From the NCBI RefSeq assembly GCF_003337215.1, contig NZ_QPIG01000001.1, positions 868,001-932,000 on the forward strand: a DNA stretch of 64,000 nt, given 5' to 3'. Positions 8,925 through 17,114 of the stretch are shown here, one piece after another (position 1 is the first letter of the stretch; every line of letters begins with the position of its first letter). The DNA is from Oceanihabitans sediminis. Its GTDB lineage: Bacteria; Bacteroidota; Bacteroidia; Flavobacteriales; Flavobacteriaceae. Below the pieces are notes generated by a model that was not told where the DNA came from, made no database searches, and was given only the letters and a program-made list of their open reading frames with translations. A program made the position numbers and the translations under genes.

Positions 8925-10518
8925 AGTCTATAATTGGATCCCAATTTGCACGTACTTCAATTTCTTCGTTAAAATGGCTTATTCGCTCTGGTTGTAATTT
9001 CTTCAGATAGTTTCCAGCATCGTATTTTCCATTTTTATTGCTGTCAAAAACCACACGTAGATAATATTTTCCAGGCTCTAGGTAGCTAAAATCTAAAGGT
9101 TCCTGCTTCGTGCTGTACTTTTCTGCTTTTACTTCTCCCTTAGCATCTGTTAACTGCGCAATTACAGGATATTTTGCATTGTATAATGTAACTCTTACAT
9201 TACCATAATCGGCAAACTTCCTGGTGCTTAGATTAAAGTTTAGGGTATCGTTTTTATTTCCGAAAAAATCGACAAAGGCTTCCGGTAAAACCTGTACTTT
9301 ATATCGGTTGGATTCCGTTTTATCAAAAGCAAAAGTATAGGTGTTGCTTAAGGTGTCAAAAGCAGTTTGGTAAGTTATATTTAGAGAATCTTTATCTAAA
9401 ATAGTAAGTTTTTTTTCATCAAAATTCACCAAAGGTACATTAGCACTTATTTTAAAGTCTTCATTAAATCCAAGACCTCTTTTTGGGCTGGCTTCTATTA
9501 TTAAAGTATCTCTAGGTTGTTCGCTTATTTTTACGGTAAAATCTTCCGAATATTTTTTATTCTTCACGGTAAAAAGCAAAGAGTCTGTATCTTTAAATCT
9601 TGGCTTGTACCAATAGTATAAAGAATCGGTTTTAGGATCTTTGGTTACCACCGATTTAAAATCTTGAGGAAGTTCTGAATTTATTTGGATTTTACTGTCT
9701 TTATAACCTCCTTGAAAGCCAAAAGCAATTTTTTCGCCCGAAATTAAGCGAGGACGTATTATAGAGAATTCAGCTTCTTCTTTAAATAATTTTAAAGTGT
9801 ATGATGTGTCTGAAGGAACCGTTATAAAGTCTTGATGAAAACCAATTTTGTCTGTTTTTTGCTGAAACTTATTGTCTTCATTTGCATCTTTTAAAGCAAC
9901 AAGCATATACTTTCCTGCTTTAATATTATCTATGCTAAATGTCGTAGTGCTATCTAAGGTGTTAGTAACATACTTAGGTAGTTTGTTATAAACTATCGAG
10001 TCGTTAAATGTGCTATCTACTTCGTATAAACGTACGGAAACAAATTCATCTGGTTTGCGTAAAGCGGCATCTAGAATCTCTCCTTTTACAGAAAGCGAGT
10101 CTATATAGCTTCCGGTAGAAATTACAAATTTATAGTAGGAGTAAGGGTTTCCTTCGTTATTATCCTGAATACTATTCCCGAAGTTAAAAGCGTAGGTTGT
10201 ATTCGCAGCTAAAGTGTCATTAATTTTTATGGTAATATACTTGCTCGCAGTACCAAGTGGGGTAACTTCTGGAGCATTTTCCATTGGTGGCGAAATAATA
10301 AGCTGTTTCTGTAAATTTTGTATTTTTACGTACTCATCAAAATATATTTTAATTTCTTTTCCTGTAAAATTCGTGCTGTAATTTTCTGGAGTAGTCTTAA
10401 TAATTTCAGGAGGTGTTGTGTCTTTTGGTCCGCCACTAGGGTTTCCTCTATTTGCACAACTTATAATAATCAAGCTAATTGTAAGTACAAAGAATATATT
10501 TTGAAGCTTATTACGCAT
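8908..10518 (-). CDS. Ig-like (SbsA/Big_5-type) lipoprotein
   Basis: A 536-residue protein with a lipoprotein signal (LIIISC, Cys21). The sequence after it, with PSGGPKDTTPPEI and PENYSTNFTGKEIKIYFDEYV, is the start of the Ig-like domain found in a conserved Bacteroidetes lipoprotein family. The remainder is beta-rich with several tandem Ig-like stretches and a Ca-loop-like FDSNKNGKYDAGNYL near the C-terminus. It is probably an envelope lipoprotein facing the periplasm or the surface; no enzymatic motif is visible. It overlaps the omega-amidase gene tail to tail and lies 53 bp upstream of comF on the same strand. Function not known. Confidence 0.8.
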   Translation of the reverse strand: MRNKLQNIFFVLTISLIIISCANRGNPSGGPKDTTPPEIIKTTPENYSTNFTGKEIKIYFDEYVKIQNLQKQLIISPPMENAPEVTPLGTASKYITIKINDTLAANTTYAFNFGNSIQDNNEGNPYSYYKFVISTGSYIDSLSVKGEILDAALRKPDEFVSVRLYEVDSTFNDSIVYNKLPKYVTNTLDSTTTFSIDNIKAGKYMLVALKDANEDNKFQQKTDKIGFHQDFITVPSDTSYTLKLFKEEAEFSIIRPRLISGEKIAFGFQGGYKDSKIQINSELPQDFKSVVTKDPKTDSLYYWYKPRFKDTDSLLFTVKNKKYSEDFTVKISEQPRDTLIIEASPKRGLGFNEDFKISANVPLVNFDEKKLTILDKDSLNITYQTAFDTLSNTYTFAFDKTESNRYKVQVLPEAFVDFFGNKNDTLNFNLSTRKFADYGNVRVTLYNAKYPVIAQLTDAKGEVKAEKYSTKQEPLDFSYLEPGKYYLRVVFDSNKNGKYDAGNYLKKLQPERISHFNEEIEVRANWDPIIDFTLLD

Positions 10519-10571
10519 TTTGTATCATGATTTGGTACAAAGAAACAACTTATTTGCCATTCTGAAAACAC

Positions 10572-11252
10572 TCAATTAACTATTGCCATTGTAGCAATAC
10601 TTATTTTAACATTTTTAGCTTTATTTAAAACTTCTATGCAAGCTTCCATTGTAGCGCCGGTAGTAATAATATCATCTACTAATAAGATATGTTTGTTCTC
10701 TATCTGTTCTGGGTTTTTAATAGTGAAAAGCTCTTGATTTGCCTGCCATCTAGCAAAACGTTTCTTCGTTACTTGCGATTTGGTGTTTGTTATTTTTATT
10801 AAGCAATTCTCGTTAAAGTCCGCTTGTAGTGCTTTGGCTATTTCTTCTCCAAATTTGGTTACTTGGTTAAAACCTCTTTTTCTACGTTTCTTTTTATGCA
10901 ATGGTACAGGAATAACCACATCAATATTGTGGTAAGCTTCTATTTCTTTTAGCTCATTGCCCAGCCATTCTCCCAAGAAAACACCAATATCTTCATAGCC
11001 TCTATATTTTAAATTATGAATAAGTTGCTGTACAATGCCTTTTTTTTCAAACCACAGTAAGGCTGTTCCTTGTTCTATTTTTGCACGTCCGTAAAGTATT
11101 TTTTCTATGGCATTATTACCGTTAGAATGAAAATTTGTTACCGGTAAATTATGCCTACAGGTAGTGCAAATATGCATTTCATAATCTTTTAGAAGTGCAT
11201 AACATGCAAAACAGACTTTCGGAAAGAATAAATCGATAATTGCTTGAAACAT
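10572..11252 (-). CDS. ComF-family phosphoribosyltransferase-like protein
   Basis: About 226 residues. An N-terminal zinc-finger-like CxxC...CxxC (CFAC and CTTC) is followed by a phosphoribosyltransferase fold with the PRPP loop LLVDDIITTGAT near the C-terminus. ComF proteins are linked to DNA uptake in naturally transformable bacteria; in Bacteroidetes the role is not settled. The ATG at 11252 gives the usual start MFQAIIDLFFPKVC; another ATG lies four codons upstream at 11264. Confidence 0.87.
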   Translation of the reverse strand: MFQAIIDLFFPKVCFACYALLKDYEMHICTTCRHNLPVTNFHSNGNNAIEKILYGRAKIEQGTALLWFEKKGIVQQLIHNLKYRGYEDIGVFLGEWLGNELKEIEAYHNIDVVIPVPLHKKKRRKRGFNQVTKFGEEIAKALQADFNENCLIKITNTKSQVTKKRFARWQANQELFTIKNPEQIENKHILLVDDIITTGATMEACIEVLNKAKNVKISIATMAIVN

Positions 11253-11355
11253 AGAAATAAACATACATAAAATATTGCAATCTTATAAATTAAATTGCTT
11301 TAACAATTATTCTTGCTACTCATCGATTAAAATGCGTATTCACAAAGTAATCAGC

Positions 11356-11363
11356 TAGTTTTG
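11356..11363 (+). promoter_or_regulatory. -7 promoter box TAGTTTTG
   Basis: Matches the Bacteroidetes sigma-ABfr -7 consensus TAnnTTTG, 18 bp before the ATG at 11382. No clear -33 TTTG at the expected distance. Confidence 0.5.
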
Positions 11364-11381
11364 CATGGTAAAATAAATAAT

Positions 11382-12266
11382 ATGTTAGTTTTCCCTAAAA
11401 CTTATAATAACAGATTAATTATTGGTGCGTTAGTAATAGTAATTGCTGGTTTAAGTACATTTAGCATTCTCAATTATAATTCATTTAAAAAACAAGAAGA
11501 TTTCTTGAGGCAAGAAGTTCTTCTTATTCAAAATGAGTTAGTGGAAATGATGTCTATAAATGAAGATGTAACGACAGAAAATAAAACTATTGAAAATCAG
11601 TTAGAAGATTCTAAAACAAGAATACAATCTGTTTTAAATTATTTGACTGAAACAAAAACAGATGTATCATTATTATCTCATTATAAAAATCAAGTACAAT
11701 CTCTTAAAAAAGAAAGAGAGCTTATTTTTAGTAAAATAGATTCGTTAGTACGAAATAATAAGCAGTTACAGGATCAGGTAGATGCTTCCTCCGAGCAATT
11801 AGATATCCAAAAATCTCGACTTTCCGCTTTAGCTGCAAAAAATAATAGCTTATCAAAATTAGTGAATAAGGTTGCTGCGCTTAAAGCTGAGAATGTTAAG
11901 GTTTCAGCACTTGCAAGCTCTCGCTCTATGGAAGTGATAGAAAGCAATACAACTTCCAACATTTAACATTTTGAAGTTTGTGCAACTATAGAAAGTAACG
12001 AGTTTACGGCTAAAGGAAATAAAAATATTTACGTACAAATTCTAGACTCAGATAATCATGTTGTTTCTCAACGAGGAACTCTAAAGTATCAAGGAGAAAA
12101 CATAAGTTATAGTGGAAAAACCACTATTGAAAACATGCCGGAAACTATTAAAACTTGCTTAAAAATTAGTATTTTTGAAAATGAAGAACTTAAACCAGGA
12201 AGATTTCAGGTTCATGTGTTTCAAAATACAACATTAATAGGAAGTAACAGCATTGTATTACAATAA
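11382..12266 (+). pseudogene. Coiled-coil membrane protein interrupted by in-frame TAA
   Basis: The first part encodes an N-terminal transmembrane helix (about residues 10-30) and a coiled coil, and stops at TAA 11964-11966. Reading on in the same frame gives a further 99 codons without a stop to TAA 12264-12266, encoding a beta-rich domain (EVCATIESNEFTAKGNKNIY..., IYVQILDSDNHVV). That C-terminal domain behind a coiled coil is the normal layout of a conserved flavobacterial hypothetical family. The break is therefore a single nonsense codon, not a frameshift. It may be a real mutation or a sequence error. If real, the product is a 194-residue protein lacking its C-terminal domain. Confidence 0.8.
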
Positions 12267-12288
12267 AAATTAACTAATAATTTAAGAT

Positions 12289-12317
12289 AAACCATTCCAT
12301 TAATATGGAGTGGTTTT
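12289..12317 (+). terminator. Terminator before glyS
   Basis: The 12-bp stem AAACCATTCCAT / ATGGAGTGGTTT has one G-T pair and a 4-nt loop, then a T-rich tail. It lies only a few bases before the glyS -7 box. Confidence 0.75.
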
Positions 12318-12318
12318 C

Positions 12319-12326
12319 TATTTTTG
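12319..12326 (+). promoter_or_regulatory. glyS -7 promoter box TATTTTTG
   Basis: A perfect TAnnTTTG match that ends 4 bp before the glyS ATG (12331). Bacteroidetes promoters start transcription about 5-8 nt after this box, so the mRNA would have almost no 5' leader. Confidence 0.6.
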
Positions 12327-12330
12327 CAAT

Positions 12331-13875
12331 ATGGCAAATCAAGACGATCAATTTAAAAAAGTAATCTCTCACGCAAAGGAGTATGGTTACGTATTCCAGA
12401 GTAGTGAAATCTACGACGGATTAAGTGCAGTTTATGACTATGCTCAAAACGGAGCAGAGTTAAAAAAGAACATTCGCGACTATTGGTGGAAAGCCATGGT
12501 TCAGATGCATGACAATATTGTGGGTATTGACTCCTCTATCTTTATGCATCCGACAACCTGGAAAGCTTCTGGCCACGTAGATGCTTTTAACGATCCTTTA
12601 ATTGATAATAAGGATTCTAAAAAACGCTATAGAGCAGATGTTTTAATTGAAGACTATTGTGCTAAAATTGAAGGCAAAATAGATAAAGAAGTAGCTAAAG
12701 CACAAAAACGCTTTGGTGAAGCTTTTAATAAAGAAGAGTTTCTTTCTACAAACCCACGTGTTTTAGGATATCAAGAAAAAATTGATAGCATTCTAACAAG
12801 AATGGGAAAATCTTTAGAAGCTGAAGATTTAGCCGATGTAAAAGCACTTATTGAAGAATTAGAAATTGCAGATCCTTTAACAGGGAGCAGAAACTGGACA
12901 GAAGTTAAGCAGTTTAACTTAATGTTTGGAACTAAACTTGGTGCTTCTGCAGACACTGCAATGGATTTATATTTACGACCTGAAACCGCACAAGGAATTT
13001 TTGTAAACTTCTTGAATGTGCAAAAAACAGGGCGTATGAAAATACCTTTCGGAATTGCACAAACAGGAAAAGCTTTTAGAAACGAAATTGTTGCAAGACA
13101 ATTTATTTTTAGAATGCGTGAGTTTGAACAAATGGAAATGCAATTCTTTATCAAACCAGGAACACAAAAAGAATGGTTTGAGTATTGGAAAGAAACTAGA
13201 TTAAAATGGCATCATTCGCTTGGTATGGGAGTAGAAAACTACCGTTTCCATGACCACGAAAAATTAGCACATTATGCTGATGCTGCAACAGATATTGAAT
13301 TTAAATTCCCATTCGGATTTAAAGAATTAGAAGGAATTCACTCTAGAACAGATTTCGATTTAAAACAACACGAGGAGTTTTCTGGTAAAAAACTACAGTA
13401 TTTTGACCATGAAGAAAAAGCGAGTTATACACCGTATGTTTTAGAAACCTCAATTGGTTTAGACAGAATGTTCTTAGCAGTTTTCTCTAATTCTTTAGTG
13501 GAAGAAGAATTAGAAAACAATACCACAAGAACGGTATTAAAACTGCCAGCAGTTTTAGCACCTGTAAAAGCGGCAATTTTCCCATTAGTTAAAAAAGATG
13601 GTCTACCAGAAGTTGCAAAACAGATAGTAGAAGATTTAAAATGGGATTTCAACGTGTTTTACGATGAAAAAGATGCTGTAGGAAAACGTTATAGAAGACA
13701 AGATGCGGCAGGTACGCCATTTTGTATAACAGTAGATCACGATTCTTTAGAAGATGATTCTGTTACTATACGTCATAGAGATACTATGGAACAAAAACGT
13801 GTGAAGATTGCAGACTTAAAAGATATTATTAATGCAGAAGTAGATGTAAAACATTGGCTTCAAAAAATGCAATAA
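12331..13875 (+). CDS. glyS: Glycyl-tRNA synthetase (dimeric class II type)
   Basis: 514 residues, the usual length for the alpha-2 GlyRS found in Bacteroidetes, eukaryotes and archaea. It charges tRNA-Gly with glycine in the cytoplasm. Family sequence is seen in YWWKAMVQMHDNIVGIDSS, LRPETAQGIFVNF (class II core), FRNEIVARQFIFRMREFEQMEM (motif 2 region) and ETSIGLDRMFLAVF (motif 3), followed by the anticodon-binding domain (AAIFPLVKKDGLPEVAKQI). An upstream in-frame ATG would put seven residues ahead of MANQDDQFK; the start at 12331 matches the family and the promoter. Confidence 0.97.
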   Translation: MANQDDQFKKVISHAKEYGYVFQSSEIYDGLSAVYDYAQNGAELKKNIRDYWWKAMVQMHDNIVGIDSSIFMHPTTWKASGHVDAFNDPLIDNKDSKKRYRADVLIEDYCAKIEGKIDKEVAKAQKRFGEAFNKEEFLSTNPRVLGYQEKIDSILTRMGKSLEAEDLADVKALIEELEIADPLTGSRNWTEVKQFNLMFGTKLGASADTAMDLYLRPETAQGIFVNFLNVQKTGRMKIPFGIAQTGKAFRNEIVARQFIFRMREFEQMEMQFFIKPGTQKEWFEYWKETRLKWHHSLGMGVENYRFHDHEKLAHYADAATDIEFKFPFGFKELEGIHSRTDFDLKQHEEFSGKKLQYFDHEEKASYTPYVLETSIGLDRMFLAVFSNSLVEEELENNTTRTVLKLPAVLAPVKAAIFPLVKKDGLPEVAKQIVEDLKWDFNVFYDEKDAVGKRYRRQDAAGTPFCITVDHDSLEDDSVTIRHRDTMEQKRVKIADLKDIINAEVDVKHWLQKMQ

Positions 13876-13898
13876 TTCTAACGAAAGTAGAAATATAA

Positions 13899-13927
13899 AA
13901 AAACCCAAGAGATTCCCTTGGGTTTTT
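13899..13927. terminator. Bidirectional terminator between glyS and the metal-efflux operon
   Basis: The 11-bp stem AAAAACCCAAG / CTTGGGTTTTT has a 7-nt loop and lies between convergent genes. Confidence 0.88.
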
Positions 13928-13963
13928 CTTTTTTAGAGCTTTCTGTACTTCAGAAAGCTATTG

Positions 13964-15943
13964 TTATAAGTATTTTTTATAAGCTAATAACCTTAGTGCG
14001 TTTACCACTACCACAATGGTTGAACCTTCGTGAAAAAGTACTGCAAGTCCGATGTTAGTTAACCCTAAGATGGTTACTGGTACTAGTATGATAACTACCC
14101 CTAAGCTGATAAAGAGGTTTTGTTTAATAATACGTTTAGACTCTCTACTTAAGCCTATTACAAAAGGTAGTCTTTCAATTTTATCCGACATTAAAGCTAC
14201 ATCTGCAGTTTCTAAAGCTACATCGCTTCCTGCAGCTCCCATTGCTATACCAACGGTGCTTAGGGCCATAGCTGGAGCATCATTTACACCGTCACCAACC
14301 ATTGCAATTTCGCCATCTGTAGCTAGTAAACTTTCAATTGCCGATACTTTATCTTCAGGTAGCAGGTTCCCTTTTGCTTCTGTTAAGCCAATTTGCTTCG
14401 CAATAGCATCTCCAACATTTTGATGGTCTCCTGTAAGCATTATCATTCGTTTAATACCAATGGAAGTAAGTTTCCTTAAGGTGCTTGCTGCAGATGCTCT
14501 AGGAACGTCCATAACGCTAATAACACCAATTATTTTGTGTTCATATGCTACAAGCATCACGGTATGACCGCCCTTTAAGAGGTTTTCCATTTGAGAGATT
14601 GTCGCTTCAGAAACTTTTATTCCTTCATCTTGCATTAGTTTAAGGTTTCCAATAAAAACTTTAGAGCCTTTATATAAGGCGGTAATTCCTTTTCCTTGAA
14701 TTGCTTCAATATCTGTAGCAATATGCTTAAAATCTAAATGATACTGCTCTTTAATTTCTTTTGAAATAGACTTAGCTAGTGGATGATTACTTAAACTTTC
14801 AACTTCTAAAACGATTTGTAAAAACTCGTTTTTATCAAAATTATTTAAAGGATTAATATTGGTAAGTTTCGGTTTTCCTTCGGTTAAAGTCCCTGTTTTA
14901 TCAAAAGCAATGGTTGTTATGCTTCCTAAGTCTTCTAAGGCTTTTCCACCTTTAATCAAAACTCCTTTTTGGGCTGCTCTTGCAACACCACTAAGTACTG
15001 CACTTGGTGTAGAAATTGCCAATGCACAAGGACTTGCGGCAACTAAAACGGTTATGGCTCTGTAGAGACTTTCCTCAAAAGTTTCGTCGATTACAACATA
15101 GGCAAAGCATAAAAGAGTAACAACAATAAGAACGATTGGCACGTACCATTTCTCAAACTTCTTGGTTAATCGTTGTGTAGGAGATTTTTGTGTTTCTACC
15201 TCACTAACCATTTTTACTAGTCTTGCAACGGTAGAATCCTTGCTTAGTTTTAGTACTAATACTTCTATATTATTGTCGCCATTTATGGTTCCGCTAAATA
15301 CAATATGACTTTTATCTATATGCTTAAAGTCCGGTAAGTTCTCGGTTGAAGCAATTGCCGTTTTATCTATAGGCATGCTTTCTCCTGTAATAGGTGCTTG
15401 GTTTATGCTACTGCTTCCGGTAATAATAACACCATCTGCAGCAATTTTTGTATTTGGTTTTACAACTATAATGTCCCCGACATCTAACTCTTCAATCGGA
15501 ATTCTTTTGATGTTATTTCCCTTTTTAATTAAAGCTGTTTTTGGGGATAAATCGCTTAAGGCTTCAATAGATTTTTGCGCCTTATTCATTGCGTAATGCT
15601 CTAATGCGTGCCCTAAGCTAAAAAGGAATAAAAGTAAAGCTCCTTCTGCCCAACTTCCTATATAAGCAGCTCCAATTGCAGCTAGAATCATTAAGAAATC
15701 TATATCAAAACCTCCTTTAGATATTTTTTGATAAGCTTCGATACTTATAAAATACCCACCGAAGAAATAAGATAAGATATAACTAACTAATGCTGCCCAG
15801 GTTGGTAAATCGGTTAGTTTTTCCATAGAAAAACCAAGCACTAAAAAGATACCACAAAGTATGGAGAAATAAATCTCGGTTTTAGGTCCAAAAATTAAAT
15901 TATGATGATCGTGTTTATGTGTTTCGGTTTTAGAATGGTTCAT
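13964..15943 (-). CDS. Heavy-metal P-type ATPase, P1B-4-like (SPC motif)
   Basis: 659 residues with a His-rich N-terminus (HKHDHHN) and no CxxC metal-binding domain. The transmembrane metal site is Ser304-Pro305-Cys306, and the last membrane segment carries HEGST from His638. SPC plus HEGxT is the signature of P1B-4 ATPases (CoaT-like; Co, Zn, Cd or Fe export), distinct from the CPC of Cu or Zn pumps. The phosphorylated Asp348 lies in DKTGTLTEGKP, and ITGES and MVGDGVNDAPA are intact. It is the last gene of an operon with CzcB and CzcA-TolC, moving metal from cytoplasm to periplasm, where the RND pump could take it out of the cell. Metal identity is inferred. Confidence 0.93.
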   Translation of the reverse strand: MNHSKTETHKHDHHNLIFGPKTEIYFSILCGIFLVLGFSMEKLTDLPTWAALVSYILSYFFGGYFISIEAYQKISKGGFDIDFLMILAAIGAAYIGSWAEGALLLFLFSLGHALEHYAMNKAQKSIEALSDLSPKTALIKKGNNIKRIPIEELDVGDIIVVKPNTKIAADGVIITGSSSINQAPITGESMPIDKTAIASTENLPDFKHIDKSHIVFSGTINGDNNIEVLVLKLSKDSTVARLVKMVSEVETQKSPTQRLTKKFEKWYVPIVLIVVTLLCFAYVVIDETFEESLYRAITVLVAASPCALAISTPSAVLSGVARAAQKGVLIKGGKALEDLGSITTIAFDKTGTLTEGKPKLTNINPLNNFDKNEFLQIVLEVESLSNHPLAKSISKEIKEQYHLDFKHIATDIEAIQGKGITALYKGSKVFIGNLKLMQDEGIKVSEATISQMENLLKGGHTVMLVAYEHKIIGVISVMDVPRASAASTLRKLTSIGIKRMIMLTGDHQNVGDAIAKQIGLTEAKGNLLPEDKVSAIESLLATDGEIAMVGDGVNDAPAMALSTVGIAMGAAGSDVALETADVALMSDKIERLPFVIGLSRESKRIIKQNLFISLGVVIILVPVTILGLTNIGLAVLFHEGSTIVVVVNALRLLAYKKYL

Positions 15944-15966
15944 TTTAATGTATAAATATTAATAGA

Positions 15967-17112
15967 TTAATGGCTGTGACCTCCTTCACTATCATTTAAT
16001 AACATGCTTGTACCTTTTACTATGATTTGCTTGTTTTTTAAAGCTTCCGCATTTAAAATTTCTACATAATCTTCTGTTTGTTTACCTAGGTTTAGCACTA
16101 TTTTTTCTACATGATATTCCGCGTTATTTTGTTCTTCTAGAATTAAAGCAAATGCATGATCTTCTACTTCAATTATAGCGGATTTTGGTAAACCAACTCC
16201 TTTGGTTTGGTTTGTTATAATTTCTGCTTCTACAAACATACCAACAATAAAGTTATCTTCCTCATTATCTACGTGACCATGCACTCGAACACGTCTTGTT
16301 TTTTCATCTATTGTTGTTCCAACTAAGTGCACAGATGCGGTATAGGTTTTATTGGATACTTCTGGAATTTGAAATAAGATTTTTTGATCCTTCTTAATTT
16401 TCATGATATCCTTTTCAAAAACAGATAATTCTAAATGAATATGCTCTGTGTCAACGATTTCTAATATCATATCGCTTGGCGAAACGTAGGTGCCGTTGCT
16501 AACATTCATTTTTGTTACAAACCCATCTATAGGTGCGTATATATTAATATTAGAAGTAAAATTTCCTTGTTCTACATTTTTAGGGTTAATATGCATCATT
16601 TGCAATTTTTTGCGCAAACCATTGTAGTTGGCTAAACTGCTTTTGTAAGCACTTTCTGCTTTAAGATAGTTTTTTTGGGAGGTAATTTGCTCCTCAAATA
16701 AGGTTTTTTGTCTGTCGAATTCCGATTTAAGATAGTTAAGTTGCTCGGCGAGTTCCAAATAACTTTGTTGTATTTCTACAAATTCTGTGTTTTCAAGACT
16801 TACTAAAAGTTGCCCTTTTTTTACTTTATCACCAATTAGCAATGGGGTTTTGGTAACGTATCCACCAATAAAAGTAGAAATGCTTGACTTATTTTCTGGT
16901 GGCACATCGATCATTCCATTAACTTTTACAGACTCGTTAAAATCGTATTCGGCTAAGTTTCCAAATGCCATTTTTTCGCCTTCAAATTGCGCTTTACTAA
17001 TTACTAGTTCGTCGGAATGTGTTTCTTCTTTCGTAGTTGTTTCTTCTGTCTTTTCTGAGTTTCCGCAGGCTAATACAAGCAGTGGAAATAAAAGGATATA
17101 TAGCTGTTTCAT
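15967..17112 (-). CDS. RND efflux periplasmic adaptor (CzcB/CusB family lipoprotein)
   Basis: 381 residues with a lipoprotein signal (LLVLACG, Cys16). A membrane-fusion fold is visible: the barrel-sandwich half-motif GGYVTKTPLLIGDKVKKGQLL, an alpha-hairpin (about residues 115-160), the second half-motif YAPIDGFVTKMNVSNGTYV, and a beta-barrel (FQIPEVSNKTYTASV). It ends in a His-containing tail (EGGHSH). It links the inner-membrane pump to the outer-membrane channel. It starts 2 bp after the CzcA-TolC gene and lies 23 bp before the P-type ATPase gene, so it is surely in the same operon. Confidence 0.93.
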   Translation of the reverse strand: MKQLYILLFPLLVLACGNSEKTEETTTKEETHSDELVISKAQFEGEKMAFGNLAEYDFNESVKVNGMIDVPPENKSSISTFIGGYVTKTPLLIGDKVKKGQLLVSLENTEFVEIQQSYLELAEQLNYLKSEFDRQKTLFEEQITSQKNYLKAESAYKSSLANYNGLRKKLQMMHINPKNVEQGNFTSNINIYAPIDGFVTKMNVSNGTYVSPSDMILEIVDTEHIHLELSVFEKDIMKIKKDQKILFQIPEVSNKTYTASVHLVGTTIDEKTRRVRVHGHVDNEEDNFIVGMFVEAEIITNQTKGVGLPKSAIIEVEDHAFALILEEQNNAEYHVEKIVLNLGKQTEDYVEILNAEALKNKQIIVKGTSMLLNDSEGGHSH

Positions 17113-17114
17113 TA

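Noticed and set aside
12289-12330. T-box or other tRNA-sensing leader for glyS
   Set aside because: No T-box core sequence, and the promoter lies too close to the ATG to leave a leader; the hairpin fits a terminator of the upstream gene.
14052-14423. 123-codon open frame on the plus strand, opposite the P-type ATPase
   Set aside because: Falls in the conserved P-domain and membrane region of the ATPase; the Ser/Thr/Ile-rich content is typical of an antisense shadow.
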